The translations under genes were made by a program, and so were the position numbers. A stretch of DNA of 64,000 bases from DVED01 sp963838375 (GTDB lineage Bacteria; Cyanobacteriota; Cyanobacteriia; Cyanobacteriales; Geitlerinemataceae). Shown in pieces: positions 1-8,701 of the stretch (position 1 is its first letter; the number at the start of each line of letters is the position of its first letter). The stretch is taken from assembly GCA_963838375.1 (NCBI GenBank), contig CAWIQY010000021.1:515113-579112 (forward strand), written 5' to 3'. The notes under the pieces were generated by a model that worked only from the letters and a program-made list of their open reading frames with translations, ran no database searches and was not told the origin of the DNA.

Positions 1-464
1 ATTTCTTCGAGCAAATCCTCCCAGGGAGAAGCGGGCAACTCGAGCAGCGCTTGTAATAGGTGATAAGGACGTAGGACGGGTTTATCTGCGGCTTGCAGGG
101 AGGAAATTTCTTCAGCTCGCTCAAAAACGCGCCGAGATATGATGCTGCGGTGCATGATACCAGATGGGATCGACTCGGTGGAACTACTATTGACGATCGA
201 TCGCAGCCGCCGCCGAAATCGGGTGAGATCGAGTCCCCAAGAGACAAACCATTGTTTGAGGGTTTCGATATCGGTTTCAAACTCTTGCCGTTGCGATCGA
301 TCTCGCCGAATCGGTCGGGGACAATAGCGATCGGGATCGAGATCGCAGAGCTTGCAAACTCCCAAGAAGAGATGGACGGGATCGATCGCTGACGCCCTTC
401 CCGTCTTGGCTTCGAGCGCCGCAATATTCCACACTAAAATTATGCTAGGCGAATAAACTGCCAT
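1..464 (-). CDS. Clp-N-domain protein, N-terminal part (runs off left edge)
   Basis: Reading the minus strand from an ATG at 464 gives 154 codons open to the window edge. The start contains segments such as IAALEAKTG and DPVHLFLGVCKL, followed by a basic stretch and then RRVFERAEEIS and YHLLQALLELP. This is the pattern of the repeated helical Clp N-terminal domain (PF02861), where 'DPVHLFLGV' corresponds to the 'EHLLLGL' signature of ClpA/ClpB/ClpC. In cyanobacteria such a domain often precedes AAA+ modules in ClpC-like or large uncharacterised ATPases, but the AAA+ part would lie to the left and is not visible. No stop interrupts it, so it is a real partial gene rather than a shadow. Which Clp-type protein it is cannot be told from this fragment. 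Confidence 0.7.
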   Translation of the reverse strand, partial: MAVYSPSIILVWNIAALEAKTGRASAIDPVHLFLGVCKLCDLDPDRYCPRPIRRDRSQRQEFETDIETLKQWFVSWGLDLTRFRRRLRSIVNSSSTESIPSGIMHRSIISRRVFERAEEISSLQAADKPVLRPYHLLQALLELPASPWEDLLEE

Positions 465-824
465 CAGCCAACCATCGTTTTTTGTCCGTGCCTTCTTTGA
501 TTATGCCCCATGGTTGAGAGCAGATGGTTGAGTTTTTCCATTGGCAATTGCGGCGTTACACGGTCAGCAGTGCCACCTTGGCTAGTAGGAGGGTTTTTTG
601 TCCGGTTTGTGAGTTGAATACAGCTTTGTCGCCGAACGCATCAGTGCGGTCATTGCGACTATACAAGAGCGATCTCTTGTATAGTCTGTATAGTCGAAAA
701 GCTTATCCTAACTCGAGGACGGGTAGCGGTGGGACATACGTCGAAAAGGCGATCGCTTTGGTTCAACCCGAAATCGGGATCGTATGACTGAGTGAAGTCA
801 GCACGACGAAAAGATCGCTATTTC
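465..824. other. Intergenic region, no convincing gene
   Basis: About 360 bases between the divergently read Clp-N gene and the 3' end of argJ. A plus-strand open frame of 87 codons (524-787) lacks recognisable motifs and codon character and is not called. The one clear structure is the perfect 13-bp inverted repeat at 657-686. Confidence 0.5.
657..686. repeat. Perfect 13-bp inverted repeat with CGAT loop
   Basis: The arms 657-669 (GACTATACAAGAG) and 674-686 are exact reverse complements separated by CGAT. No T-run follows on either strand, so it is not a classical intrinsic terminator. It lies downstream of argJ (minus strand) and could still stop or stabilise that transcript, or be an operator or the tip of a small mobile repeat. 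Confidence 0.6.
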
Positions 825-2078
825 TTATGTTGTGTACTCAGCGTTAATTTTCACGTAGTCGTAACTGAGATCGCAACCCCAGGCTTGTCCCGTACCGGAA
901 TCATTACCGAGGTTGACGGAAATTAAGACCGTATCCTCTTTTAAATAAGTCCCGGCAGCTTTCTGTTTCAGGTAATTGCTGGCAGCCGCCCGATCGAAGT
1001 CGAGAGGTTGCCCTTTATCCATCAGCAAGAAATCACCCAGTTGGACGCGCAGATGTTCGGCATCGAAGGATACACCCGCCCGTCCGGCAGCAGCAGCAAT
1101 CCGACCCCAGTTGGGATCGCGTCCGAAGACTGCTGATTTCACTAAGGAAGAGCCGGCGATCGTCAGCGCCACTTTTCGGGCGGCTGCATCGTCGGGCGCC
1201 CCAGAAACTTGGACTTCGATCAGACAAGTGGCGCCTTCTCCATCGCGGGCGATCGCTTTTGCCAAGTGCTGACATACCGCCGTTAACATTGCTTCCAACT
1301 TCTCTGCCTCGGGTCCCATCTCCGTAATCGCAGCCGTACGAGACTGACCGTTTGTCAGTGCAATCAAGCAATCGTTGGTACTGGTGTCCCCATCTACGGT
1401 AATTTGGTTGAACGTCTTGGCGGCTGCCCGAGAGACCATTTCCTGCCACAAGTGGGATGAAACGGCGGCATCGCAGGTGACGAATGCCAGCATGGTTGCC
1501 ATGTTGGGATGGATCATGCCCGATCCTTTGGACATTCCTCCCACCCTTACGGGTCGATCACCGAAGGTGGTTTCTAGGGCGATCGATTTGGTGACTAAAT
1601 CTGTGGTGATAATGGCTTGGGATGCCAAGTCGCCACCATCTTCAGCCAAGGCGGCAACCACTTGGGGAATGCCCGATCGCAACGCATCCATCTGAATTCG
1701 CCGTCCGATGACGCCTGTCGAAGCCAGTAGCACCGATTCGGGGGGAATGGAGAGCGCTTGTGCGAGTACATCCGCACTTTCCAGGGCATCCATCCAGCCT
1801 TGGGTTCCCGTAGCAGCATTGGCTTGTCCGGCGTTACACAAGATGGCGCGGGCGCTGGGTTTGGCTTGCAGTCTTTGGCGGCAGTAGTCCACACAGGCAG
1901 CCCGCACTTGGCTGGTGGTATATACACCTGCGGCGATCGCATCTACATCGGACACGATCAATGCCAAATCTTTTGCGCCGGACGGTTTCAATCCTGCTGT
2001 AATTCCCGCAGCCCGATACCCTCTGGCTGCTGTGACGCCCCCCGGAATTTCCTGCCAATCTGCCACTGTATTTCCCAC
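825..2078 (-). CDS. argJ: ArgJ, bifunctional ornithine acetyltransferase / N-acetylglutamate synthase
   Basis: ArgJ transfers the acetyl group from N-acetylornithine to glutamate, closing the cyclic arginine pathway, and in bifunctional forms also makes N-acetylglutamate from acetyl-CoA. The 417-residue protein has the usual length and the self-cleavage site HPNMATML near residues 190-197. The conserved Thr195 becomes the N-terminal nucleophile of the beta chain after autoproteolysis. Other family blocks are TTDLVTK upstream and DPNWGRI near the C-terminal half. The start at 2078 is GTG. A second GTG four codons in (2066) has an AGGTGGG-like Shine-Dalgarno at better spacing and may be the true start. 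The gene stands alone on its strand, with the sulfotransferase-like gene upstream. Nothing looks damaged. Confidence 0.96.
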   Translation of the reverse strand: MGNTVADWQEIPGGVTAARGYRAAGITAGLKPSGAKDLALIVSDVDAIAAGVYTTSQVRAACVDYCRQRLQAKPSARAILCNAGQANAATGTQGWMDALESADVLAQALSIPPESVLLASTGVIGRRIQMDALRSGIPQVVAALAEDGGDLASQAIITTDLVTKSIALETTFGDRPVRVGGMSKGSGMIHPNMATMLAFVTCDAAVSSHLWQEMVSRAAAKTFNQITVDGDTSTNDCLIALTNGQSRTAAITEMGPEAEKLEAMLTAVCQHLAKAIARDGEGATCLIEVQVSGAPDDAAARKVALTIAGSSLVKSAVFGRDPNWGRIAAAAGRAGVSFDAEHLRVQLGDFLLMDKGQPLDFDRAAASNYLKQKAAGTYLKEDTVLISVNLGNDSGTGQAWGCDLSYDYVKINAEYTT

Positions 2079-2182
2079 CTGTTACAATTAGTCAATTTGA
2101 ATGGGAATTATATCAGACTGGAAAGGTCGATCGAGCAAATGGTTACAGAGAATTCAGGAAAATAATCGAGTTAGAATCAATC

Positions 2183-3094
2183 TCAAGCAGAACGTAAGCA
2201 ATCTGTACCGGGAAGACAACCAAATATTTTCTCTGAATACTCAAATAATTCCGGATTCTTAAAAAGCTGGCGGTACGCTGGATCGTCCGCAAAAGATTTC
2301 CAGCGATTGAGGACATCCATTTGTCGAGCTTTACCTTGTAAGTTTTGCTGATTAAAGGAACTGCCGCCGCCGTAATGACTGACTTCATCTATCCCAGCAT
2401 CCGAGAATTCTGAGTCGAGAAGATCGGCAATTTTGCGGCGATACTCCCGATCCCTAAACCACTCATTATAGTTAATACAAATTTTCTGGTGTTTTAAGTA
2501 ATTTGTCTCTCCTAAAAATTCTTTGGCATACTCGATCCAAACACTCACCATGTCTTGTTCGGTTTCCTTGACGCCAATCTTGTGACTTTTGAAGCGGCTG
2601 GCAAATAAATTAAATGGATCTCGCAAGAGCAGAACATCATATCGGCATCGGCTTTTACCCAAATAAAGATCGTGTCGATCTTCAAATCGATCGCTAAACA
2701 CCGATTTTAGAGGGTGATCTTCATAGCTATAAATTAAACACTCTTTGAGTGTAAATTCACCTTTTGCTTCAGCCTCAAGTTTTTCGATCTGTTCGGGAAG
2801 ATCGTTTTTTTCCGGATATTCGTATCGATGACGATATGGACTTTCATCAATCGGGAGGTTGTTTAAGCAGAGAACATTTCCAATTTGTTGTTTGACAATC
2901 CATTGAATAATCGCATGATTACCCGTTCTTCTCAGTCCCACGATTCTGATTTCTTTTTGATTGACAATTTTTTGGCAATTTTGATGCCCTAACAACAATC
3001 TGAATGAATCTTGAATGCCATGGACTACAGAGCCTTTTTGAAATCGCTGTAATCCAGAAGCTAGATTTTTAAAAATGTATTGCATAATCATCAA
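2183..3094 (-). CDS. P-loop sulfotransferase-family protein
   Basis: A 303-residue soluble protein. Residues around 50-65 read IVGLRRTGNHAIIQWI, resembling the 5'-phosphosulfate-binding loop that opens sulfotransferase folds. LLLRDPFNLFASRF near the middle matches the 3'-phosphate-binding block ('RDP..v..S') of PAPS-dependent sulfotransferases. Homologues usually sulfate glycans or other surface molecules, but the acceptor cannot be read from sequence. It lies beside a broken glycosyltransferase and a few kilobases from a glycan block, which fits a role in exopolysaccharide modification (inference). The start has several nearby ATGs (MMIMQ), and the first is used here. The final stretch ends in SA with no membrane segment. 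Confidence 0.75.
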   Translation of the reverse strand: MMIMQYIFKNLASGLQRFQKGSVVHGIQDSFRLLLGHQNCQKIVNQKEIRIVGLRRTGNHAIIQWIVKQQIGNVLCLNNLPIDESPYRHRYEYPEKNDLPEQIEKLEAEAKGEFTLKECLIYSYEDHPLKSVFSDRFEDRHDLYLGKSRCRYDVLLLRDPFNLFASRFKSHKIGVKETEQDMVSVWIEYAKEFLGETNYLKHQKICINYNEWFRDREYRRKIADLLDSEFSDAGIDEVSHYGGGSSFNQQNLQGKARQMDVLNRWKSFADDPAYRQLFKNPELFEYSEKIFGCLPGTDCLRSA

Positions 3095-3409
3095 AATCGA
3101 GTTTCTAGGTAAGCCTTCAGGCTAGGAAAATTATCGCCAGGCAAAGCATTTGCTAACTAGATCTTGGAGTCAAAGTGGATATTATTGATGCAAATGCTCT
3201 ACCCCTAAGGGCTGTCATCAATTAGCCGTACATTCCTGACTAGGTATTGATTTTGGCTTTGGGATGTATTTTTGAACGATCTCGCCTAAATCCCGATCGT
3301 GAAAGGGGTCTAGATTTAATTGATGACACGCCCTAGCTTGACTCTGAATTATTACCGTCAGAGTCTATGGAATGGGATGCTATTGTAGACAGAGTTCGAG
3401 CCAAAACTC
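3095..3409. other. Intergenic region holding a MITE-like element
   Basis: About 315 bases with no plausible gene. Most of it is the 126-bp inverted-repeat element described separately at 3206-3335. The flanks are AT-rich. Confidence 0.6.
3206..3335. mobile_element. MITE-like element, about 126 bp, flanked by TA
   Basis: The left end at 3208 starts AGGGCTGTCATCAATTA. The right end is its near-perfect complement, TAATTGATGACACGCCC ending at 3333. The pair differs by one G/T mismatch and one extra base. A TA dinucleotide sits directly outside each end (3206-3207 and 3334-3335), as expected for IS630/Tc1-type insertion. The interior has no open frame. It is most likely a non-autonomous derivative moved by a transposase elsewhere. 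The family assignment rests only on the TA flanks. Confidence 0.65.
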
Positions 3410-4481
3410 CTAGGCTGCAATGACCTGCTCGATCGTCTTCACAAAACTATTTTCTTCAAAATATTTTTCGTAAACACGCCGTGCATTTTTGATAATTCGA
3501 TCGGCTTCATCTGGATTTTCCAAATAGTAACCACACTTCTCTTCTAGGTCGGCAAAATCCCACCGCACAGGGACGTAAGTTTCTCCTTCAATAAAGATAT
3601 TCGGTTCGGTTTTGAGATGAGACATCGAAGGCTTAATCAGCAAACAGTCATAACATACTGCTTCAAAATCTCGCCAACAGTTTTCTCCCCAGCCGAAAGG
3701 ACTGAAGACCATCCGACTGCGTTTGATTTCGCGGTAATACTGACGTGGGGAAACCAAACCCTTTTCGATCGAACCCCCTCCCGAGACAACGTTATACTTC
3801 GATTTCAAGGGTTCAATGGATTGCAAGGCAATTTTACGATATTCGTAGTACCACTCTTTTTTATTTTCGTGTCCTAAAGACATCCGACAGAAAAGATCGA
3901 TTGTCTTTTTAGCTGGAGGACACAAAGACAGAAAGGGTTTCCGCAAGGCGCGTGCGAAAGGTTTTGCCGTGCCAAGATTCCATCCCAACATTAGACGATC
4001 TTCATATCCCTGGGGAATTTCCGAGCCGACGTGCCATGTTTCAAAATCTAGATTCCACTGCTTTGCAATGAAATCAGTGAGTCTAGAACCCCCAATAAAA
4101 GGTTGCTTGTAGTCTTCAAAGTTGTGATAGCATTGCCGCTTTATCAAGCGATCGACATAGGGAAGTAAGTTAAAGTACCAGGTGCTGGCTTGAGCAAATG
4201 GATCGATAAAAATGAGTTTTCGGGTTGGGTTGTCTATCCGAATTTTCTCTAAAATCCGTTCTACGTCTTTTGGATCTTCTCGATTACCGTGGAGAAAAAA
4301 TACGATATCCGAAGCGTGTTTTTTACAAGCTTCGCCAATTTCAGAAAAGGTTTCAGCTGCGAACGTGTTTAATCTTGAGATCGAGCTGATGATGAAGGTG
4401 ATGGCGATTATAGAGGAAGGGGTCGCGCTGTGCGACTCGGACGAAATCCTGGATGTGACCAACAACTAATGCGGTTCTCAT
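3410..4481 (-). pseudogene. Glycosyltransferase-like gene with a single-base frameshift near its 5' end
   Basis: The long open frame (3410-4465) reads well from ETFSEIGEACKKH onward. It contains IFIDPFAQASTWYFN and a C-terminal block with SPFGWGENCWRDFEAV and RWDFADLEEKCGYYLENP, typical of Exostosin/Glyco_trans_1_2-like glycosyltransferases. Its first 45 or so residues look random. A different frame starting at ATG 4481 gives MRTALVVGHIQDFVRVA and then YNRHHLHHQLDLKIKHVR, a convincing native N-terminus that hits a stop at once. Removing one base around 4356-4360 joins the two as ...KIKHVRAETFSEIGEA, giving about 356 residues. So it is either a disrupted gene or a sequencing error. The neighbours suggest exopolysaccharide synthesis. 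Confidence 0.75.
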
Positions 4482-4799
4482 AGCAATCTGATGAATTTGT
4501 AAGGGTTATCTTTGTACGATTCTATTGTTAGAAAACGCCACCATCGAACAATTTAGATAGATTCAGCAAGACGAATTGCCGATCTGATTTTCAATCATCA
4601 TACGTGTTTCTACAGACTTTTAGGTAAAGAATCGATAAATTATTATAGTATTATGTATATTTTGGGTAAAGTCCGGATCGAAAGAACACGCAAATACGGA
4701 GAAGAAATACGATCGCTGTAGATATTTCCGGTGCGTATCCGTATATATACTGAAATTCGATCTACTCTTAAGTCGCATGTGTAGATAAAGGTTTGGCTA

Positions 4800-4822
4800 C
4801 CTGGGGCACTCGGTGCCCCAGG
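4800..4822. repeat. 9-bp GC-rich hairpin
   Basis: CCTGGGGCA and its exact complement TGCCCCAGG are separated by CTCGG. No T-run follows. It could be a plus-strand pause or REP-like palindrome. It sits just beyond the hemA terminator. Confidence 0.5.
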
Positions 4823-4876
4823 AGAGAAATCTTTGGCGGTTACGATCGATCCAACTCAAGCGGAAAAGGGCTTTTA

Positions 4877-4906
4877 GCAAAAAACAACGCGGGCAAGATA
4901 CCCGCG
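4877..4906 (-). terminator. Rho-independent terminator of hemA
   Basis: On the minus strand the stem CGCGGG-CCCGCG (4901-4906 with 4888-4893, seven-base loop) is followed by a T-rich tract TTGTTTTTTG. It lies 60 bases after the hemA stop codon. Confidence 0.75.
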
Positions 4907-4965
4907 CTGAGTGACTGACTTTCAGTTTCTGTTCCAGAAGATTGGAGAGGAAGAGTCCCGACTGG

Positions 4966-6256
4966 CTAGACGTTCTCCAATTGCTTATCTTCTAAATTAA
5001 ATAACAAATGGAGTGTCTGCATGGCGTGGCGCCGAGCTTCGATATCCTGTTGCGCCCGCAGTTGTACCATGGGATCGTGGAGAATCTTGTTGACGATGCC
5101 TCGTGTGAGGGCTTCGATCACCTCTTGATGTTTGTCGGCAAATTCTGTTCCCAATCGAGACAAAGCTTTTTCTAGCTCTTGTTCTCGAATTATTTCCACT
5201 TTTTTACGAAGTTGATTAATTGTGGGGACGGTTTCGAGAGAGCGCCACCAGATCTCGAACAGTTCAACTTCTTCTTCAAGCAGCGCTTCGGCTTCCATTG
5301 CCATTTTCCGGCGGCTTTCTTGGTTTTGAGCCACAACCGCTTTCAAGTCATCCACGTTAAAGGCTTGAACGTTGGATAGATCGTTGGCGTCAGCATCGAC
5401 ATTGCGAGGTACGGAGATATCGAACAGCATTAATTGATGCGCGGGAGATAGCACCGATTCCAGTTTAGCCCGATCGATCAGGGGTTCTGTAGAAGACGTA
5501 CTGGTAAAAACGATATCCGAATGGGCAACTGTTGACATCATCTCATCTAACAGACAAATGTGCAGTTGCGCGTCTTTAAACTGATTGGCTAACTCCCGAG
5601 CACGTCCCGCCGATCGATTAAGAATGGTAATATTGTTAGCACCTTTGGCGATCAAATGTTGCACCAACAGCCTCGACATTTTCCCCGCGCCTAAAATCGC
5701 AATCCGACACAGGGACAAATTATCCGCTTCCAAGTGAGCCAGTTCCACGGCAGCGGAACTGATTAGACACCGCACCGGTGCCGATGCTGGTTTCGGTGCG
5801 AACGCGCTTTCCTGCACCAATGGCTTGTTTGAACAGTTGGTTGAGCAAGCGTCCGACTCCTTTATGTTGCTGTCCCAATTTGTGTGTATGCTTGACTTGA
5901 GCGAGGATTTGTCCTTCGCCGAGAACCAAACTTTCCAACCCCGCACCGACGCGCATCAGGTGCATGACGGCATCTTGGTGGAGCAGGATAAACAAGTGCG
6001 ATCGCAGTTGAGACAGGGGAATTTGGCTCGACTCTGATAAAAACTGGGTCACTTCCCGAACGCCGGGTTCCGTTTCGGTGGTGACGACGTAAATTTCTAA
6101 GCGGTTGCACGTGCTGAGGATGGCAACTTCTTCGATATTGGGATAACTCAACATCTGCGCGATCGCTTTTTCGATTTGCGGTTCCGGAATGCTGAGTTTT
6201 TCGCGAACTTCAACGGGCGTTGTTTTGTGGCTCAGACCAATAACAGCAATATTCAT
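4966..6256 (-). CDS. hemA: Glutamyl-tRNA reductase, interrupted by one frameshift as read
   Basis: HemA reduces glutamyl-tRNA(Glu) to glutamate-1-semialdehyde with NADPH, the committed step of tetrapyrrole (chlorophyll, heme, phycobilin) synthesis. The N-terminal part (from 6256) starts MNIAVIGLSHKTTPVEVREK, has the catalytic Cys50 in STCNRLEIY and the block SLVLGEGQILAQVK. It breaks after ETSIGTGAVS. The second frame resumes with ISSAAVELA and carries the NADPH fold ILGAGKMSRLL and the dimerisation helices to 4966. The junction reads TCTAATC on the minus strand (5761-5767). Dropping one A gives a smooth VSISSAAVEL and a protein of about 429 residues, the normal size. As this enzyme is normally essential, a base-call error or a very recent mutation is more likely than a true loss. 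A terminator follows. Confidence 0.93.
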
Positions 6257-6546
6257 AAAAATGGGTTAAATGCGTTGTTGCGGGTGTTGGGTTGTCCGAT
6301 CTCTCAGTGTTTATTATTATCAGCAGATTCAGGCTTGGCTTGAACCCCAAGCAGAGGAATGTAACAAATTTTAAAAATATTGTTTCTGTATTTCCAATCT
6401 CAGCGTTTTAGGCTCAATTCGCTCTCGATCGGTTTTAAATAGGTTAGGAAAAACCTGATTGCTTATCCGATGGGCGAGAGGGAAAGGTTTTAAAGCTTTC
6501 CCTCTCGCCAAATTTTTGCTAATAGCTCGCGGCTAAGAGCTTCGAT
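6257..6546. other. hemA upstream region
   Basis: 290 bases between glpX and hemA, both on the minus strand. It holds the strong hairpin at 6473-6509 next to the glpX stop. The rest presumably carries the hemA promoter, and no specific operator was recognised. Confidence 0.4.
6473..6509. terminator. Strong hairpin downstream of glpX
   Basis: A 14-bp perfect stem, GGCGAGAGGGAAAG (6473-6486) with CTTTCCCTCTCGCC (6496-6509). It lies 38 bases past the glpX stop. The T-run AAATTTTTG is on the plus-strand side, so the textbook polarity fits plus-strand transcripts, but the stem may also end or protect the glpX mRNA. Confidence 0.6.
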
Positions 6547-7584
6547 CTATTTCAATTGCAACGTTTTCGGAGAATCGTTCAAGTGAACGGTATCCACAAA
6601 ACGTGCTGTTTTCGACTGGCTGGAAATGACCAGAGAATGCGTCCGAGTGCCACCGCTAAAGAAACGCACGCCGTTCATTAATGTGCCGGGGGTAATCCCG
6701 CAAGCTGCAAACAGCACCGTTTCTCCGCAAGCTAGTTCTTCGGCATTGTAAATTCGATCGGGGTCGGTAATACCCATTTCCGTCAGACGAGCTAGATTTC
6801 CTTCTTTACTCTCACCAATCAACCCAGTTTTCACAACTTCGGGATCGTAAATCAGTTGTCCTTGGAAATGACCGCCCAAGCAGCGCATGGCAGCGGCGGA
6901 AATGACGCCTTCGGGAGCTGCACCAATCCCCATCAGCGCGTGGATATTCGTTCCGGAAAACGCACAGGAAATCGCTGCCGAAACATCGCCATCGCTAATC
7001 AAACGGACTCGCGCGCCGGCATTGCGAATTTCCGTAATCAAGTCTTTGTGGCGAGGACGGTCCATCACCACCACCACCAACTCTTCTACCGTCCGATTCA
7101 AACAATCGGCAATAATTTTCAGGTTTTGGGTGGGCGTTTTGCGGATGTCTACATGATTTTTTGCGGCTGGAGGAGCTGCCAGCTTATTCATATAAAAGTC
7201 CGGAGCAGCAAACAATCCGCCTTTCTCGGAGATTGCCAACACTGCCATCGAGCCGTTTTGCCCGTAAGCGACCAGGTTTGTCCCTTCGCAAGGATCGACC
7301 GCAATGTCGATTTCCACCAATTCGTCGGGGTTGCACACATCTTTTGCATCAGCGCGGGTACAAATGCCCACTTCCTCACCGATGTAGAGCATGGGAGCAT
7401 CGTCTCGTTCCCCTTCGCCAATTACAATGCGTCCTCGCATATAAATCTTATTCATCCGCTCCCGCATGGCTTCTACTGCCACTTGGTCAGCGGTATTTTT
7501 TTCGCCTTTGCCCATCCATCGGGCTGATGCGATCGCTGCTTGTTCGACGACTTCGATAATTTCTAGACCCAGGGTTGCGTCCAC
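6547..7584 (-). CDS. glpX: Class II fructose-1,6/sedoheptulose-1,7-bisphosphatase
   Basis: Cyanobacterial FBP/SBPase removes the C1 phosphate of fructose-1,6- and sedoheptulose-1,7-bisphosphate in the Calvin cycle and gluconeogenesis. The 345-residue protein is of normal length. It has the GlpX metal and phosphate blocks GEGERDDAPMLYIGEEVG and VDPCEGTNLVAYG, plus GIGAAPEGVISAAAMRCLGG. Translation starts at GTG (7584-7582), preceded on the minus strand by a strong GGAGGAGAG Shine-Dalgarno. It lies upstream of hemA on the same strand, but the hairpin between them suggests separate transcription. Confidence 0.97.
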   Translation of the reverse strand: MDATLGLEIIEVVEQAAIASARWMGKGEKNTADQVAVEAMRERMNKIYMRGRIVIGEGERDDAPMLYIGEEVGICTRADAKDVCNPDELVEIDIAVDPCEGTNLVAYGQNGSMAVLAISEKGGLFAAPDFYMNKLAAPPAAKNHVDIRKTPTQNLKIIADCLNRTVEELVVVVMDRPRHKDLITEIRNAGARVRLISDGDVSAAISCAFSGTNIHALMGIGAAPEGVISAAAMRCLGGHFQGQLIYDPEVVKTGLIGESKEGNLARLTEMGITDPDRIYNAEELACGETVLFAACGITPGTLMNGVRFFSGGTRTHSLVISSQSKTARFVDTVHLNDSPKTLQLK

Positions 7585-7620
7585 GACGTCTCTCCTCCGA
7601 AATGCTTATAATAGGTGGGT
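7585..7620 (-). promoter_or_regulatory. glpX ribosome site and putative -10 element
   Basis: On the minus strand GGAGGAGAG ends six bases before the GTG start, which decides that start. About 20 bases farther up is TATTATAAG, a reasonable -10 box. No clear -35 was recognised. Confidence 0.45.
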
Positions 7621-7788
7621 TATATTGGGCGTTCCCAGTTCCTTAGTCTATCAGAGGGCGGAGATCCGTGGATGACATGAGTCCATGGGTTTATGTTAAG
7701 TTTTGCTGAGAAACCGCGATTCTCAACGAAAAACCACAGGAGATGAGATGAATCTGCACTCTTGTGGATCTTGTATTTTCTATTAATC

Positions 7789-7832
7789 TATGGCTCAGGC
7801 GGGATTTGAACCTGCGACCTTGGGCTTATGAG
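7789..7832 (-). repeat. 44-bp copy of the 3' half of tRNA-Met (att-like direct repeat)
   Basis: Positions 7789-7832 are identical to 8700-8743, which span the anticodon loop, variable loop, T arm, acceptor 3' strand and two flanking bases of the intact tRNA-Met. Identity stops sharply after the anticodon loop, where the sequence continues CGGGCAGC instead of completing a tRNA. This is the usual footprint of an element that integrated at a tRNA 3' end, or of an unequal duplication. No integrase lies between the copies. Confidence 0.85.
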
Positions 7833-7929
7833 CGGGCAGCATTAATCGCTAAAACCCTTGTGCTGCAAAAAATTCGGAGATGTCTATTGGTTTAGCTCTT
7901 TTTTTTTCTTAACTCAGATCAGTAGTTGT

Positions 7930-8367
7930 TTACGGAGAGTCTGACCAGCAAGTCACTCGTCCAGCCGGAGATTCACCCGTGCCCGTCCATTCATCACAGA
8001 GTTTGCCTGCCTTGTAGAGCTGCATTGAGGCAGTCCCTCTCCGATCGAGATTAAGGGTTGACGACACAGTGAAACCCGGATCGAGAAAGAAGCTGAAGGT
8101 CAGAGGTGAAGCTCCCGTAAAGTCAGCAGTCTGGGTTGAATCAATTCCTCCTGACGACTGTTTGATGATGTCGTAGCTCAGGCGTAATTCCGCATCTTCT
8201 GGCCCTGTCCATTTAATTTTGAATTCCTCTTGTTCTGGGGACTGTCTCGTGACAGAAGCCAAGCCGATGACTGGAGGTGGGTCGTAAGTGGTTTGGCATC
8301 CGTAGGTCACGGCGGCGTAAAGAACGGATACCGTGAAGACTTTTTGTACGAGTTGACCGAGAATCAT
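7930..8367 (-). CDS. Hypothetical exported protein
   Basis: A 145-residue protein of unknown function lying between the two tRNA-Met repeat copies. Residues 1-24 form a hydrophobic export signal ending ...AAVTYGC, so it may be a lipoprotein with a weak lipobox anchored at Cys24. The rest is beta-rich, with EFKIKWTGPEDAELRLSYDI and a C-terminal pair of cysteines (KLCDEW, VTCW). No conserved domain is recognised. No good Shine-Dalgarno precedes the ATG. Its position inside an att-like island suggests horizontally acquired cargo (inference). Confidence 0.55.
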   Translation of the reverse strand: MILGQLVQKVFTVSVLYAAVTYGCQTTYDPPPVIGLASVTRQSPEQEEFKIKWTGPEDAELRLSYDIIKQSSGGIDSTQTADFTGASPLTFSFFLDPGFTVSSTLNLDRRGTASMQLYKAGKLCDEWTGTGESPAGRVTCWSDSP

Positions 8368-8504
8368 TTGTTCGTCCAGGGTTGGGTTTGACCGTATATT
8401 TCTATTAATCCCTCATCTACCTCCCGATTGCCTTCAGTACAAACCCGTATGCGGGTATCACGGAGAAGATGTATACGGGTAGCAGCCAGACAGCCATAGA
8501 CCCA

Positions 8505-8624
8505 TTACCAGTTCAGATCGCTAATTCGATTTCGCCAGTGGACGATTTCTTCGTCAGTGACTAAATCTCTCGGCTGAAGTCGCCTCAGTCCATAGGTTTC
8601 CTTGTAAAAACTCGGGCTTAAAAT
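8505..8624 (-). pseudogene. Possible gene remnant (C-terminal fragment)
   Basis: A 39-codon open frame without an ATG reads FYKETYGLRRLQPRDLVTDE and ends HWRNRISDLNW before a TAA. It is bounded upstream by a stop. The composition is protein-like, as if it were the tail of a deleted gene inside the tRNA island. The family is unknown and the evidence is thin. Confidence 0.25.
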
Positions 8625-8701
8625 CTACCTTAAAATTCGATCGTTTATTGTGCCCGCTAAGTTAGTACAATAAGTTACTGCAACCCTTACGGTATAAGGT
8701 A

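Larger units (their letters stand above)
4482..4965. other. Intergenic region between glycosyltransferase and hemA
   Basis: About 480 AT-rich bases without a gene on either strand. It includes the hairpin at 4800-4822 and, on the hemA side, the minus-strand terminator at 4877-4906. The AT-rich stretch at 4600-4660 is a likely site for the promoter of the minus-strand glycosyltransferase, but no box is convincing. Confidence 0.5.

Noticed and set aside
524..787. 87-codon plus-strand open frame
   Set aside because: No motif, no ribosome site, irregular composition; spans the inverted repeat at 657-686.
3410..4465. 351-residue reading of the glycosyltransferase as an intact gene
   Set aside because: Its first 45 residues are out of frame; the real N-terminus starts at 4481 in another frame.
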